Assembly (NCBI GenBank): GCA_963970005.1
Contig: CAXAMN010013847.1
Coordinates: 101,400-165,399, forward strand
Source: Durusdinium trenchii
Lineage: Eukaryota > Sar > Dinophyceae > Suessiales > Symbiodiniaceae
Reading direction: 5' to 3'
DNA length: 64,000 bases
The notes beneath the pieces were generated by a model that was not told the DNA's origin, made no database searches, and saw only the letters and a program-made list of their open reading frames with translations. Position numbers and translations under genes: made by a program. Shown piece by piece: positions 1 through 12,300 of this stretch. Numbering within the stretch: position 1 is the stretch's first letter; each line of letters opens with the position of its first letter.

Positions 1-651
1 GGCGAGGACGGCGCACGTTTTCGGAGCTCTGGGGTCTTCATCAAAAGGTGCATTTCAGACAAGAACTAGGGTGTGAGCAAGTAGATACAGTAGAATCAAG
101 AAACGGATCCGAAGAGTGTGATCTTTGGAACATGCACTGACTTTTGAACCTGAAAAAAATTGCGAAAATTGTTGAATAATTAATGAAGTGCCAGCTTGCA
201 GCTTCTTGGAATCATCTATACAGTTAGTGCAGCAAGACTGCATGTTTGTTTTGAATGAAATTTGAATGACAGGGTAGTCGGGGTGATTAACTGTCTTCAG
301 CATCGAATCGAAGGCAAAGGCACTGGTTTCATGCTCAGCCCAATGTGTTTGGCAATTTATTTCATGTTCTTGCTTTGTTTTTGGCGAATTTATCCCCCCA
401 ATGATCATTGCGGAGAACTCTGCCCACCATCGAGTCAAGGCTGATCATAAGTCCAGTATAGACAACTGTTACCTCTCGGCCCTCTCTTTACCCCCGTGTT
501 GAATCGCCATCACCACGACGACGCCACCACCACCATGCCACCACCGCTGCCACATCCGTAGCGAGTGGATCTGCGGCGGTCAGATGATGCGGGTTTCGGA
601 ACCGCCAAGGTCCGTGCACCGATCAACGGCCAACGTGGTTTGATGGTTACC
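1..651. other. no gene recognised
   Basis: No open frame here shows third-position GC bias, a known motif or plausible splice signals. Around 500-555 there is a CAC/CCA-rich low-complexity patch. I read this stretch as intergenic or deep intronic DNA. Confidence 0.5.
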
Positions 652-736
652 TACCAGCGGTCACAAAGGGGTGGTTAATGGAGACCCCTTAACAGCTAAG
701 GGGCTATAAATAGACACCCCTTGGAGGGTCCTGGTA
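652..736. repeat. MITE-like inverted repeat, family B (degenerate copy)
   Basis: The left arm begins TACCAGCGGTCACAAAGG and the right arm ends GGAGGGTCCTGGTA. About 16 of 22 terminal bases pair. The same arms recur at 4270-4357, 24687-24784 and 57152-57240, so this is an interspersed element rather than a single hairpin. It has no coding capacity. Confidence 0.6.
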
Positions 737-916
737 CCTGAACTTACAGTTTTTTTTTAATTTTACTGGTGAAATCTAGCAGACTTGTACATGGAAAGGC
801 TTCAGACAGCCAAGAGGTCTACGTATTCAGGCCTACGAAGCGTTTGATCGATGAGTTTGGGGCAGTTGCAAGCAGCCGGAATCAAATAGTACAACACCCT
901 AGAAGTGGAACCACCA

Positions 917-1010
917 TTGTTTTAATAGCCTGAATCCCGAAGCACCATTGTTTTACCCTAGGGTTTTATACTACAAAAACCAAATCGTTACCGTTTGAAA
1001 AACAACGCCT
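917..1010. repeat. interspersed repeat containing ACCATTGTTTTAC
   Basis: The phrase GAATCCCGAAGCACCATTG followed by TTTTAC and a GGATC/GGTTTTATAC tail appears here. It recurs near 20240-20300 and again at 56067-56150. Inside this copy the CACCATTGTTTTA core occurs twice (around 912 and 942). It looks like a short non-coding dispersed repeat. Confidence 0.5.
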
Positions 1011-1340
1011 CGACGCTGTGGTTGGGCGCGCCGGCAAGGATGCTAAACACAAGCAGAATGGGCTGCAACCGGTCTTTTCCTATTTTTTTTCTGAGAAATC
1101 ATTGCCACAGCCAACTGGAATCTATTTTGATGTCCAGGTATTCGGATGGGTCTTTGAAAGCTTGCAACACTGTATTCAGTCCAGGTTGCGACAACAATCT
1201 ACGAACAGCGAATTGGTTCACACGTGCCATTGCAGGACTCATACGTCCTAAAAGGTTTCGTCCAAGAACCTCCACCTTCACGTTTCAAAGCAGATCAATT
1301 AACATACAAACGTAAACAGGAGACAAAAGACAGATGGAAC

Positions 1341-1555
1341 GCAAAACGGGAGAGGAAAAAGAGACAAGAACGCAAGCATTTGGCCCCCCCTAAAACCCCC
1401 GCTGTGCGAGACAACGCAAAACGTGAGAGGAAAAAGAAGCAAGAACGCAGGCATCTTGCCCCCCCCCCAAGCCCCCCCTGTGCGAGACAACGCAACACGG
1501 AAGAGGAAAAAGCATACAAGAACGCAAGCATCTTGAACCCCCAACATTGTGTATG
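1341..1555. repeat. tandem repeat, about 75-76 bp, three copies
   Basis: Three copies start at 1341, 1416 and 1492. Each begins GCAAAACG or GCAACACG, continues through GAGAGGAAAAAG and AAGAACGCAAGCAT, then a C-run, then TGTGCGAGACAAC. The third copy is truncated. Long open frames cross the array on both strands, but the repeat structure explains them. I do not call a gene. Confidence 0.8.
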
Positions 1556-1629
1556 TGGCCAAAACATTGGCGGCAGTGTGTCCAAAATGAGCAACAGCAA
1601 AGAGTCTGTTCATGTTGACGCAACACAGA

Positions 1630-1722
1630 CATCATTTCGTGTGGCAGGCGTGGGAGAAAATACACTTTCCAAGAGGAGGAAACAAAATATGCATTTCGCG
1701 TGGCAGGCGTGGGACGAAATAG
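1630..1722. repeat. TGGCAGGCGTGGGA repeat pair
   Basis: Two near copies of TTTCGTGTGGCAGGCGTGGG lie about 60 bp apart. Related TGGCAGGCG motifs cluster again at 49858-50100. I recall this unit as a common dispersed repeat in Symbiodiniaceae DNA. That recollection is unchecked. Confidence 0.5.
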
Positions 1723-2398
1723 ACATAACATCGTAATTACAAGGGGGGTTATGTTAGAAAAGTTGCGTCGAACCAGGGCGTCGGAGCCAAAAACAATGAT
1801 TCTTTGACTTCCAGGGACGAGTAGATGAGCTGAAGAGAGTTCGCTGTTAGCCTTGCAATGAGAAGCGTGAAGCGATCTCTTGGACGCGGAAAGCTTCAGA
1901 CGACGGGCTGTTCGGGGTGCAGCTTCTGTTCGTTCACGCACGTCATGAGGTTTGGTCGACTTGGCCCTATACGGGCAAGAAAGGGTTTGTCCCGGTGAAC
2001 CTCGAAAACAATTGGTAAACGAGAACGTGCAGAACATCACTTATTTTGCAGATGTCGGCCTGTGCCAACTATCATACAAGTAGTTCCCGGGCAAGCCGGC
2101 GCCGGAAGTTTCCCACAAGAACAAATTGACCTATAGGAGTGTCCCGGTTCTTTCCACCATGCGTGTCCCTCGTGTCCCTCAGTCAGACGCATGAGTGATG
2201 AGTGATGAGTGAAGCATAGCTCTAGCTCTAGCTCCAGCTCCACAAAAGCGAACTGGAGCAAGACGTAACTATGATATGATAGCTTGTCTAGACACGAAGC
2301 TAATTAGCTCAAATATGTCAACCTCTCAAAAAACATGTTTTGAGGTCCCCAGAAAGTAATCGAAATGGCCACTTTTGAGTAAGCAAAGTAGCTAAAAT

Positions 2399-2794
2399 TT
2401 GTCAACCTCTCAAGAGAGCCGGGTGGTCGGGAGACATGACTCAGCTGCAGGGGCGCCACAGCAGCCGCGAGAGATGACTCAGCCGCAAGAGATGACTCAT
2501 CCGCATACTAAAGTTGTACTACAAAGTCGCCAGTTCTCATCTTCCAGCTCCCCAGATACTCCGCGTACTAAAGTTGTACTACGCCAGCTCTCAGCTTCCA
2601 ACTCCCCAGATACTCCGCGTACACTGCCTGCCACGACATCTGCACATGGAGGTTCACAAAGTGCTGTGCCGGCCACGACATCTGCACATGGAGGTTCACA
2701 AAGTGCTGTCCTTGCCACCAAATCTGCGCTTCAAGAAACTAGTGAAACCTCTAACCACAATGGAGGTACGATTCCGAGCATGATCCGACCATGA
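2399..2794 (+). CDS. possible exon with in-frame tandem repeats
   Basis: A 131-residue open frame is built from two kinds of in-frame repeat. An RTKVVL...SPDTP unit occurs twice and differs by exactly 6 bases, so the frame is kept. A 42-base unit reading PATTSAHGGSQSAV occurs twice, plus a decayed third copy. Preserved frame and Ser/Thr/Pro content fit a low-complexity coding exon. No domain, splice site or start is certain, and a purely non-coding minisatellite would look similar. Two copies of TCAACCTCTCAA just upstream (about 2318 and 2400) show duplication also outside the frame, which weakens the coding case. Confidence 0.3.
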   Translation: MSTSQESRVVGRHDSAAGAPQQPREMTQPQEMTHPHTKVVLQSRQFSSSSSPDTPRTKVVLRQLSASNSPDTPRTLPATTSAHGGSQSAVPATTSAHGGSQSAVLATKSALQETSETSNHNGGTIPSMIRP

Positions 2795-2884
2795 GCATGA
2801 CCCGAGACCGTCTCGCACACGTCGTTCTGCAAAGCTTGACTTGCCAGCTTCGGACCCACCCTTTCTATTGAAAAACATAGCATT

Positions 2885-3081
2885 ATATGATGAGTGGTGT
2901 TTGATGAGTGGTGTATGATGAGCGGTGGATGAGTGGTGGATGAGTGGTGTATGATGAGTGGTGCATGATGAGTGGTGTTTGATGAGTGGTGTATTGATGA
3001 GTGGTGTATGATGAGTGGTGTATGGTGAGTGGTGTATGATGAGTGGTGTATTGATGAGTGGTGTATTGATGAGTGGTGTAT
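2885..3081. repeat. minisatellite of TGATGAGTGGTGTAT units
   Basis: The run consists of about 13 imperfect copies of a 14-16-base TGATGAGTGGTGTAT unit. A short seed of the same motif (GAGTGATGAGTGATGAGTG) occurs at about 2193-2213. Minus-strand frames reading HHSSYTTHH are artefacts of the repeat. Confidence 0.85.
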
Positions 3082-3546
3082 GAACAGTTCTTGAATGTCC
3101 GTAACACGGAAGTTTCGTACACTAAACTTCCTTTGATCATCATCCACTGCTACAGGGGATGGGATATACATGGATATATCCCATCGATATTCCAAGCCGC
3201 CTTTTGTGAGACCAGCCCTATGTGTAACATGTTGAACTTCCCTGATCACCAAATGCCACGCACAAGTAGACAGTACACAACTCTCCAAACAGCTCCAGCC
3301 ACAAAGTATCCTGGATAACACAGATTCTGTGCATGTTCCATTGTGACTGGGCATGGATGACGGTTTCAACATGACATGACGGCAAAGCCAGGAATTTCTT
3401 TCTCATCGGTACTAGTTCCGATTAGGTCGTGGTCATCCTTCAGGAGCTTGCGTTGAACACGCTCCTTTCCACGCGCTCCCTCCTCCTCTGGCACACCATC
3501 CCGGAGCTGGGCGGACCTTTCCAGGGCGACTCTCGGCGAAAGGCAG

Positions 3547-3630
3547 GTGATCGACCGGTCTCATCACGTCGCGGTCGGCCTGATGAAGCACCTGAAAGCC
3601 ACGCCGTCGCCGTCGATCGCGGCTCCGATG
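3547..3630 (+). CDS. GC3-biased exon-like island, product unknown
   Basis: After an AAAGGCAG acceptor-like site the + frame reads VIDRSHHVAVGLMKHL and onward with G or C at nearly every third base. It then falls back to ordinary composition near 3630. The length and base use resemble the verified exons of the gene at 6.2-17.7 kb. It could be an upstream exon of that gene or part of another. I recognise no domain. Confidence 0.3.
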
Positions 3631-4269
3631 TTTGTTCAGTTTGAGTGGCCGTCGTCTCCCGTTTTTCACTGCGGGGAAGTCGCTTGGGACGGGGAAAACG
3701 AACCTCCGGAAGTCGGATTTGCTGCAGAAAACACCCACCGGTTGCTGACAAAGATTGGCTCACAAACAAGTCATAGTGTAACAATCCAGCAGGTGCGTCC
3801 TGTTTTGTAAGGATCGGATCAGCAGATAACATCAAAACCCATCGCTGTCTACCTTGGTTGCCTAGAATCACCTGTGCCTGGTAGTGGCCCAGAATCACTC
3901 CACTCATGAATCATAGACATAATTACAACAATATCCCGAATTGAACTGTTGAATTCAACAGATGCCTTCCAAAACGACTTTCCAAGACGCTAGAGCAGTG
4001 AATTTATGCGTGGCCTGGGTCCTTGGCCTGGGTCCTTAGCCTGGGTCCTTTCCACATGGTGACCAAGGACACCTGGGACCGCACCTGGCCTGCAACGGGT
4101 CGCGTGGTCGGCGCCGAAGAACCATCGACCCCTCTCGGTTCCGATCAGTCAGACCAGTCGTTAAACAAGGCTCTTCCAACGCTCCGCATGGGACCAGTCG
4201 TTAAGCTCTTCATGTGTTTGGGTCATTAGTTGGACGATCCGATCCAGATTTGGAGGATAGAAAAAGAGA

Positions 4270-4357
4270 TACCAGCACCTTCCAACAGGTCTCCGAAATG
4301 GAGGGTTGTTGGGCCCGTGCCCAGGTTTCAATTGGTGACCTGTTGGAGGTGCTGGTA
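4270..4357. repeat. MITE-like inverted repeat, family B
   Basis: The left arm ATACCAGCACCTTCCAACAG pairs with the right arm CTGTTGGAGGTGCTGGTA across an unrelated 45-base centre. The arms match family B copies at 652, 24687 and 57152. Just upstream, at 4012-4050, GCCTGGGTCCTT is repeated three times. Confidence 0.7.
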
Positions 4358-5300
4358 GGAGATCAGTGACAGGAAGATACATGTGTGTTTTTGCTGGCCA
4401 CACCTGAGTCCTTGACCATCGCAAAGGCGCTGCTTGGTGAAGCAGAAATATTGACAGCGATCATTGTTTGGCCGCCCCATTTTGACAACGATAGCAACTT
4501 CTTGCAAGACTTTTGGATATTCAAAGAGCTTCACCTCCCAAGAGAATGCATTTCATCCATTTGTCATTGGATAGCATGATCTTTCATTGACATGTTGCCA
4601 TGCTTCAGCCAAGTCCGTGGGTGAAATACATGCATCCTCAATAGGTTGAATGGGCTGCATCAGATTTCCGTTGTTTTGGCAAACATTTTGTTGCCATCTG
4701 TTTGGGACTTTCCCAAGACATCCCACATGTTCAAAGTGGGTGCATCCATGAGAAGAGAGCCAAAACCCATCCAACACCAAAGGTACCAGCAACGCTTTAC
4801 ACCCTTCCACAGAACTTGCATACCTTCAGTGCAGATGGTGATTGGTCAAACTTCGACAATGCAGGTCGTCCGTTGCCAAACCGTTTTTGGTTGATGCTAT
4901 ACCGGTTACTGCTCAAAAAAACCGCACACTCCGACCCGCGGATCCCGCAATCGTTGAATGAAGTTGGGGTTTTGAAGTCAGACGTCTCCCAGACTTCTGG
5001 AGTCGGTTCCGAGGAGGGTTTTAAACATGGCCGTGAGCTCCCAAACACCATTCTCCGGCTGTTTCAGACCCCAAGCAGCATAAAGAGCAGCGGAAGACTA
5101 AGACTCAATGTGGTCACGAGATACTTGGTGATCAATGTTGGCTTCTATAAAGCAACTTGAATTCATTCACCGCAAGCACTCACCCAACTAGTGGTTTGGA
5201 AGTTGCAGCTTTCACCGGCTTCTACCCGAACCAGTTTGGGACCCTGCGATCTCTCGTTCGGTCAGGACGGTTGATCCCTGCGATCTCATCAGCCTTTCAG

Positions 5301-5342
5301 GAAGCGCGCAGGTCGGGCGAAGCCGCGAGCGAAGCCGATTTG
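5301..5342 (+). CDS. very short exon-like island
   Basis: A pyrimidine-rich acceptor, AGCCTTTCAG, is followed by 14 codons reading EARRSGEAASEADL with strong third-position G/C. Composition changes immediately afterwards. It may be a micro-exon of the downstream glycosyltransferase-like gene, but I could not prove a phase-compatible join. The rest of 4358-6217 holds nothing else I can support. Confidence 0.25.
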
Positions 5343-6217
5343 ACATCGTTCTCATCGTTTTAAATAAAATGAACGAAGCGACAACCCGGCCATAGCTTCC
5401 CTGGGTTTGAAGAGCTTACCAGGAAAAGGGGATCACCTGCAGGTCACCACGATTTTGTTGGAGGGACTTGGGATGTCCAGTCGTGTGAAGTCGTGATCCC
5501 AAATGGTCAAAGACCTCAGTGCTCAGTTGGTCTTCAGGACCCGGAGACTGGATAGGTCAGAGGGTCAGACTCGTGTGACCAGGACTTTCCGGTACCTCTC
5601 GTTTGGTCTGATGTGCCTCTGTGAAAGTCCAGAATGGTCACTCCTTTTGCCTAGTTCTGAAGGTCCAGCTCCTGAAAGCCTCCATGAAGCCTTTGTTGAA
5701 GTGAACGAGAACCCAAAGAAAGCTACTCATCTTGGGATCCTCACTAGGGGTGTTTGGTGTTTCGGGTTTGGGGTCATGGGACAAGCGGCTTAGCCAGCAG
5801 TTCCATGTTGGAGTGGGTTGGCTCGTCGTATCACAAGTGGGGCACCGAGGGGGGCTCGAAGTTCGGCGCCCGGACCTGGAAATCCTTAGTGTTGGTATCT
5901 TCACCACTGGTGTTTAGGTGTTTCATCTACAACGGGCCGGACGGGCGAGTTTGGGTCTGCGGCCGGACAGGCCTGGCAAAGCTGCTTTTGAAGTGGTGTA
6001 ACACCATGCAGCACCATGTTTCCGCACCTCACTTTGACCATGAAACATTCCCAGACTAATCCATCAACTACACGGAAGATTAACTTGAAAATGGACCAAA
6101 CTGGAAGACTCTTTAGTGTGAAGGGTCCATGGTGGGTCTCTTAGGTTGGAGGCCATCGCTCTTAGTTTGAAGGTTCCATGTGGGTCACTTCCCTGGGCGG
6201 TCGCTCCGTTGTCGCAG

Positions 6218-6303
6218 GCATTTCCCTGGCCTGGCACAAGACCTCTCGCTGCTGGACTTGGCAGCGCCCCCGTTGCGCCGGAGCATCGGTTTTTGCACCA
6301 CCT
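6218..6303 (+). CDS. glycosyltransferase-like gene, exon 1 of those found
   Basis: The acceptor is GTCGCAG|G at 6217/6218. The exon reads HFPGLAQDLSLLDLAAPP and ends IGFCTTC, with the Cys codon split T|GC. The donor is GT at 6304. One base completes a codon from an earlier exon that I did not find. A longer open frame over the same bases in another phase (6146-6919) is a shadow. Confidence 0.6.
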
Positions 6304-9300
6304 GTGTCTTGTCTTCTATTTCTATTGGAAACAACCATTGGACAAAAGAAACAGTATTTTTCCATATTTTTCCGATTGTTCAAGATATGTTCAATACAAA
6401 GTTGTTTTTTTGCCATGGTGTCCAATGTTTCTGCCAACGGCTCATATGGTATATGATCTTACCATGAGTCCGATGAGTCTGGGGAGCGCGGAGAGAATAC
6501 CGTTTGGGCAAGGCGTGTTCCCCTCTGTCTGCCCTGTGTCTTGGGTGGTGTGCCGAAGGGTCCCGGAGTGTTTTGGGGGCGGGCAGCTCGGCTCAACCTC
6601 CCAGGGAACAACCGGAAGTAGACCAGTCGACCCGGGAAGGGCCAAAAACGGTGGTCGACACAAATACGCACCCCGTGTATTGGACACCAATCGTGTGGAT
6701 TTCATGGGGATTTCTGCCGTTCCACAGGTCGTTATGGGACCGCTTCGAGTTTATTGCTTTGAACAGCTTCAAGGGTTCGAAATGGTCTGGAATTGTATTC
6801 TAGTCCTGGGAACAAATGTGTGCCTTTTGCTTGATTGTTTGACCAAGATGGATTTTGGGGTGCGTGTCCTTTGGAGAACACTCCACTGGCCCAAGTGCAC
6901 AGATAGAGACAAGTTGTAGTGAACCATCCCTGCTCAGTCAGTTTTTTCTCGGTGTCAACTACTTCAATTGTCTTTAAGGCCCCAGAAGGGTCATCGACGG
7001 TTCATGGACCTCTCCAAGAGGGCAGCGGCTGAGGCAAAAACCGCTTATGGCAGCTGCGAGTGGCGCTTCCCATCAATCTCCTCTACGCGTGGCCCTTCCG
7101 CTTGTCGGTGTTGCTCAGCGCCAAGCATCGCTTGAACATGCCGCACCGGGGGGCGGGGCGGCGCCCGGGCCCGGTCGGACATGTGTTCATTGAGGTTGCG
7201 GGGGTTCTGCCCACCTGGATCGCAGGTGGACTCTATTTATACCATATATATATATATTATATATCATCCAAACACTCCATCCAGACTGGACGAATTTATG
7301 CCACCCGACAGGACCAGGTGACCAAGTGAAGGTTTCGATGACCATATGACCCACCCCTGGGCTTCCCACGGTTTCGTTTGGGGTGTGGGAGTGGAACTGA
7401 ACCGTGACGAATCATCGATTGGTTCCTCCTGCAGTCGGACAAACGGGAACCAACGGCGTGGTGAGGTTTCACGAGAGAGGATGAAAGATGAACGACAGAC
7501 GCTCCATGGGACTGCCATATATATATATATATAGATATATATGCCTACATTGGGGTGGTTTGGGGGGTCAATGTAGGCATATATGCCAGTCCCATGGAGT
7601 GTTTGGGAACGACAGGTGGGAAGTTGCGCTCACCTTTAATTCCAGAAATAAGAACATCGGGCTTGGGAGTCAGAACTCTGTTGAAAAGTCTGACGAGGCG
7701 TTGCGGAAGGCGTGCTTGGAATGCTAGGTGGCAAAATGGGAAACTCGCTCATCTCCAACCCCCAAACACGCCATTGGTCGTGCAGTTGCTCAAGTCGGGC
7801 ATCTTCAGAGACTGCCCAGACGCTCATGGACCCTCATATGGAGGGGTCGGGGGTCTCAATTCCCTACAATGTTCAGGGACCGAGAGCTGTTTGGAGCGTG
7901 GCTGGGACAAAAGGTCGCCCTTTCCTGCAGAACACGGGTCATGCCCCCAAAATCACTCAGTCCCTGTTCCGCGCCAAAGTCTCTCCGCGGCTGCTTCGGC
8001 CTCCAGCCTCTCCGAGGACGCTGCACATCGTCGACTTCGGCTCCGACGGAGAAGGCGGGGAAGGTGGATGAGAAGCCTAGGATCCCTACCAGGACCCGAA
8101 ACCTGCCAGGTCACCACCTGCAACTTAAAGTAGATCTGCAAAGGTGTTAGAAGGTGCTGGTACAGAAACTGACCTTATTTTAATTACTGGTGCTGTTCGT
8201 GAACCTTTGCCCACCCATACCACCGAGCATAGTCACTTCCAGACTACCTCTTGTGGCGTGACGCGTGCACCCTAAGGGCTGTGCACATCACCTTTCACAA
8301 CTGGAAAAACACGATGGAGGTCAGTTTGACCAGCTGCCTGGACGGTCAGCCTGGACGTCGGGTCGTCACTGTGAGTCTTCATAGCTCCCCTCACCCAGGG
8401 ACTCTCAATTACCTGATCCAGTTGTACCGAACCTCAGAAGGTACGACTGGACCCTCAAAACCTACATAAGAGTGTCTCCGTCCTCACCGTACCTGAGAAG
8501 GTACTTGGATCCTTAGGGCACCTTTTGGCGGGGCTTATTGGGAGATGTTGCCTCGGAAAACAAATATCGGTGGATGAAGAGAGGGTTCACCTGTAATTCA
8601 TGGATGGTTTGGGATACTTGGTTTATCTTGAGGTTTTTGGGTGAATTGTATGGTGTACATTCCCGGTTCCTGGGCAAATTGGGAGGCACAAAGAATAACA
8701 AGTCAGTCATGTCAAGTGGTTCAAGTGTTTCGCAGGTGTCCAAGATCACAAGAAGAACATCCAAAGCCTTTTGTTTTTGGGTCGAAATGAAACAGAATGA
8801 AAAGTTCAATGTTTTCCTTCCGGATCTTCCAGTCATAACATATGGTTATATTTTGCTATTAGGAGCGATCGGACGCTACAATCGGGGCTCCTGGCTTCGC
8901 TACGAACGGAACAAGAAGCTACGATCGGGGCTCCTGGCCTTACTACTAGGAGCAAGACGCTAATAGGTCAATATATGTTAATATAATTGATATATTTTCC
9001 TGAGCCGTTCCTCTTTCACCTACGGATGTTTGTAAACGGTTTTTGCGCTTCCATGCTGACAAGGTCCAGCCGGGGGCTTCACGATACCAACCAACCGAAG
9101 AAGCTCGGAAAAGACGATGAGTTCACAGCTTCACGAGCTTCACCGAGGCTTTGCCTCCTCGCACTCCCAACCTCGCACGTAGAGTCCTAGGGCCCCGTTT
9201 CGGGTTCCAGTCGTATCTTCGTTTCGGTGTTTGGGTGGGTGAGGAGGTACTTTGGAGCCCAAAAGGGTATAAAGATTATCACGATTGTAGAGAAAGGCTT

Positions 9301-12300
9301 TGCCTCCTCATCCACTGGTAATGGGATATACCATGATATACCCAAGAGCCCGGCATCAAAACCGGACTTGTTCTGCCGTTTCCCTGCCTCACCCTAACCC
9401 ACCATACTGGCATATGCCTAAACTAGATTGACCCCTTATCAACTACCAACTTTGCAAGAAGATTCCAGCGAACCCAAATCACACAAGGGGTTAATGTATA
9501 ACATTGTATAACAAAATAACACAAGGGGTTCTTTGGTTTTAAGGGTCTTTTTACCAAAGAACCCCCAGGAAAACCCCTTCTTCTTCGGCCGCCTTGTATC
9601 CCCACAGTCCCGAAAGACGGATCCAACCGACTTCACCATCCGACAGGTTTTTCACGGCCGAATGTCGCCCATCCCAAATGTACCACAGACATCCACCTAT
9701 CCGCAGAAGCTGAGATCGTTCTGGTCTCAAAAAACCTCTCTTGGTCTGTTCAGGAAAACCCCACGGAACATCACCTCAGCCGGGCTTTCGATTTCGGTGC
9801 AGCTGGGATCGAGCTCGTTGCGGTGACGCCGCCGTTGACAGCCAGACACCCTGGACTTTCTGCTGCGTACCTGCCGTGTCGCCCTTGATGCTGGCCTTCT
9901 GCGGGTGTACCGCGTGGAACCGCGGGATGGCGCCAGGCTCTTCCATGTGGCATGGCCAGGGTCAGGGTCCACGTACTGTGTGTGGTTTGGGAGATGGTTG
10001 TGGAGCGTTCAGAGATTTGGAGCGTTTGGAGATAGTTTTGATGTCCGCTTTAACTTGAAGACGTTCAGACGAAGATGCGTAAACATATTATTAAATACTG
10101 AAGACTACTCAAGTACTTGATACATAATAGAAATGATATACCAAAAACTAGTAACATGCAATACCAATTCCTAAGAATTAAAGATCATTTCAAACAACGC
10201 GACACTCCATGTCTTTTCGCTCGCGACATTCCACGGGAGCGGGTCGGTGGGTTGCCGTTTTCTCCTGTGGGTGGGACAGACAACCGTCCGTGGCAGGGAA
10301 GTCTGTAGATCATTTGAAAAAAGTATCTCTTTTGAGAAGAACTTGACCCAGTTTCTGTGGATGATTTGCTCCAGCAACTGGAGGATTTGCCTGGTTTGGG
10401 ACGAAATTCAGGACCAACGAAATCACCGTCTTTTTGCGAGAACTGGATCCAGCTTCTGCGGGCTATTCTTTTTGCCTTCATTGAACCCCCTTTTGAACGT
10501 GGTGAGGTCGTTCCACTGAACAAAGTACGCCCTGGCGGGCTAACATGGACCCTGAAAACCACTGGTTGGTAGAGGGTAAATGAAGAAAATACTCTTTCAA
10601 TTGGCCATTGTCAGGGTCTATGTGAGTTTTCGGGAGTGTAGTAGACCGTTTATCAATTCAACAAATGGTAAAGCCATATTGGAAAGGGGTCATATAAATC
10701 AAGCGTCTTCGTGACATATATAGGGCCCCCCAAGTCAAGGTTCAACTGCTCGAGACTCGAGACACGACCTGTCTGGGACTGCCATAGGACTGCCGCCCCA
10801 TTGACCCCCAGTCAACCACCCTATTGGGTTGGCAGTCCTATGGCAGTTCCATGGAGTGAGTGTCTGGGTTTCAATTCCTGGATTTGTGGATCGGGTGATG
10901 AACAAACCGTTTCCCTGGCTGTTCGTCCTATGGAGTCCTATTGTTCGGCTGCCTGGACAGCCAGGTCCACGTCTTTTCCCATCAAACCATCTGGATTTTT
11001 TCGCCCCATCGCCTGCCTCATCAGGGTCCCAGTTCAGACTCTCATCTCAACCTCTCTTGGTAGCGATGCCAGCAGCCCCTAGTAGCGAACCTTGTTCTGG
11101 GGAAGATCGATTTTCGTTTTGAATCAGCCAAGCCAAAGGCCTCCATCGCGAAGAACACCGCCCACGCGGTGGCCGACGAGGCCAGGTTGGTGACAGACCA
11201 CTAAAGCCCTCCATGGGACTGGTATATATGGGAGTTGATCTAAAGGGGCATGTAAGGAGTTCTACATGAAACGATCTTTCAGATGGTGTACTTTCTACAT
11301 GCAGGGCCTGGGTTTTGCGAAAGTGGATCACCGACGCGGTCTTCCAACTACTTGAAAGAGCTGAGGTGCCACCCGTGGGTGTTCCTCCCGTGACTGGTGA
11401 AACTGGCCGGCTCTTGGGACGTTCGCCATGCACACACGCTGGCTGCCCAGGAACATCGGTTCGCCATGAAAACCCGACAGCTGGGTTGTTGTTTTTTCCA
11501 CTCAAATCCGACAGCTGGAAGGTTTGGGTCACCTCTATGTTCCACGGAAACGGCTCGGGGGTCAGAGGTGTTCTTCACAGACCTTGTTGAATCAGGCAAA
11601 GGAAGCAGTGATGTTGGTGCTTCCCAAAATGTAGTAGCTGGGACTTTTGAGCATGACTGCAAATGATCGGCGTTGTTGCGGTCAGGCGAAGTGGTCCTAA
11701 GACATGTTTGTTTTGCCGACTCCTGGTGGGTGGTGAGCGTGCACAGGGCCTTCGTCACCACATGCTTACATGGGTTCGTAAAATTCACCCAGCAGCGTTG
11801 CGAACGCCAAACGTTAAGCCAGTGACCAAGTGACATTCCACCACAATGTCGCACTTCAGGGTCAAGGCCATCTACCAAACTCGGGTCAGGTTTCTGTAGG
11901 TTTCTAGCCCCAGCTGGCCTTCTTTGTGGTATTCCACGATTTTTTGTCGAATCGATTTGGAAGTGTGCCACGGTCTTGGACAAGAATTCCAGGACGGTCA
12001 CGAAGTGGACAAGAACATATGTGACTGCGTACCTTTAGAATACAATCTCCACAGCCCATGCCGATTGTTTTGACATCACAGACTTAGACTAGTTTTGAAG
12101 CGGCATTGTCCTGATCCAAACATGACCAGCAAAGCCCACCCAGTCATGGAGAACCTTTAACCTTTTTGGAGAATTGGTGGACCCACTAGAGTCACTAGAG
12201 ATGCACAGGCTGAACAAGGTTAACCGTTATTTTCCAGGAAACTGAAGGGGGTCAAGATTTACATAACGGTCAGCAAACGGCCACATCAACATGACATCCC

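Noticed and set aside
1390..2040. 216-codon open frame on the minus strand
   Set aside because: Half of it is the antisense of the 75-bp tandem repeat, and the rest has no coding features.
2885..3081. CRISPR-like spaced repeats
   Set aside because: Units are adjacent without unique spacers, and the context is eukaryotic. A minisatellite explains it.
6146..6919. 257-codon open frame on the + strand
   Set aside because: The proven transferase exon 6218-6303 lies in another phase of the same DNA; this long frame has no base-use bias.
9950..9965. GT donor at 9961 for transferase exon 4
   Set aside because: It would leave phase 2 and no acceptor found downstream restores the KNTAH frame. The GC donor at 9950 gives a clean phase-0 join.
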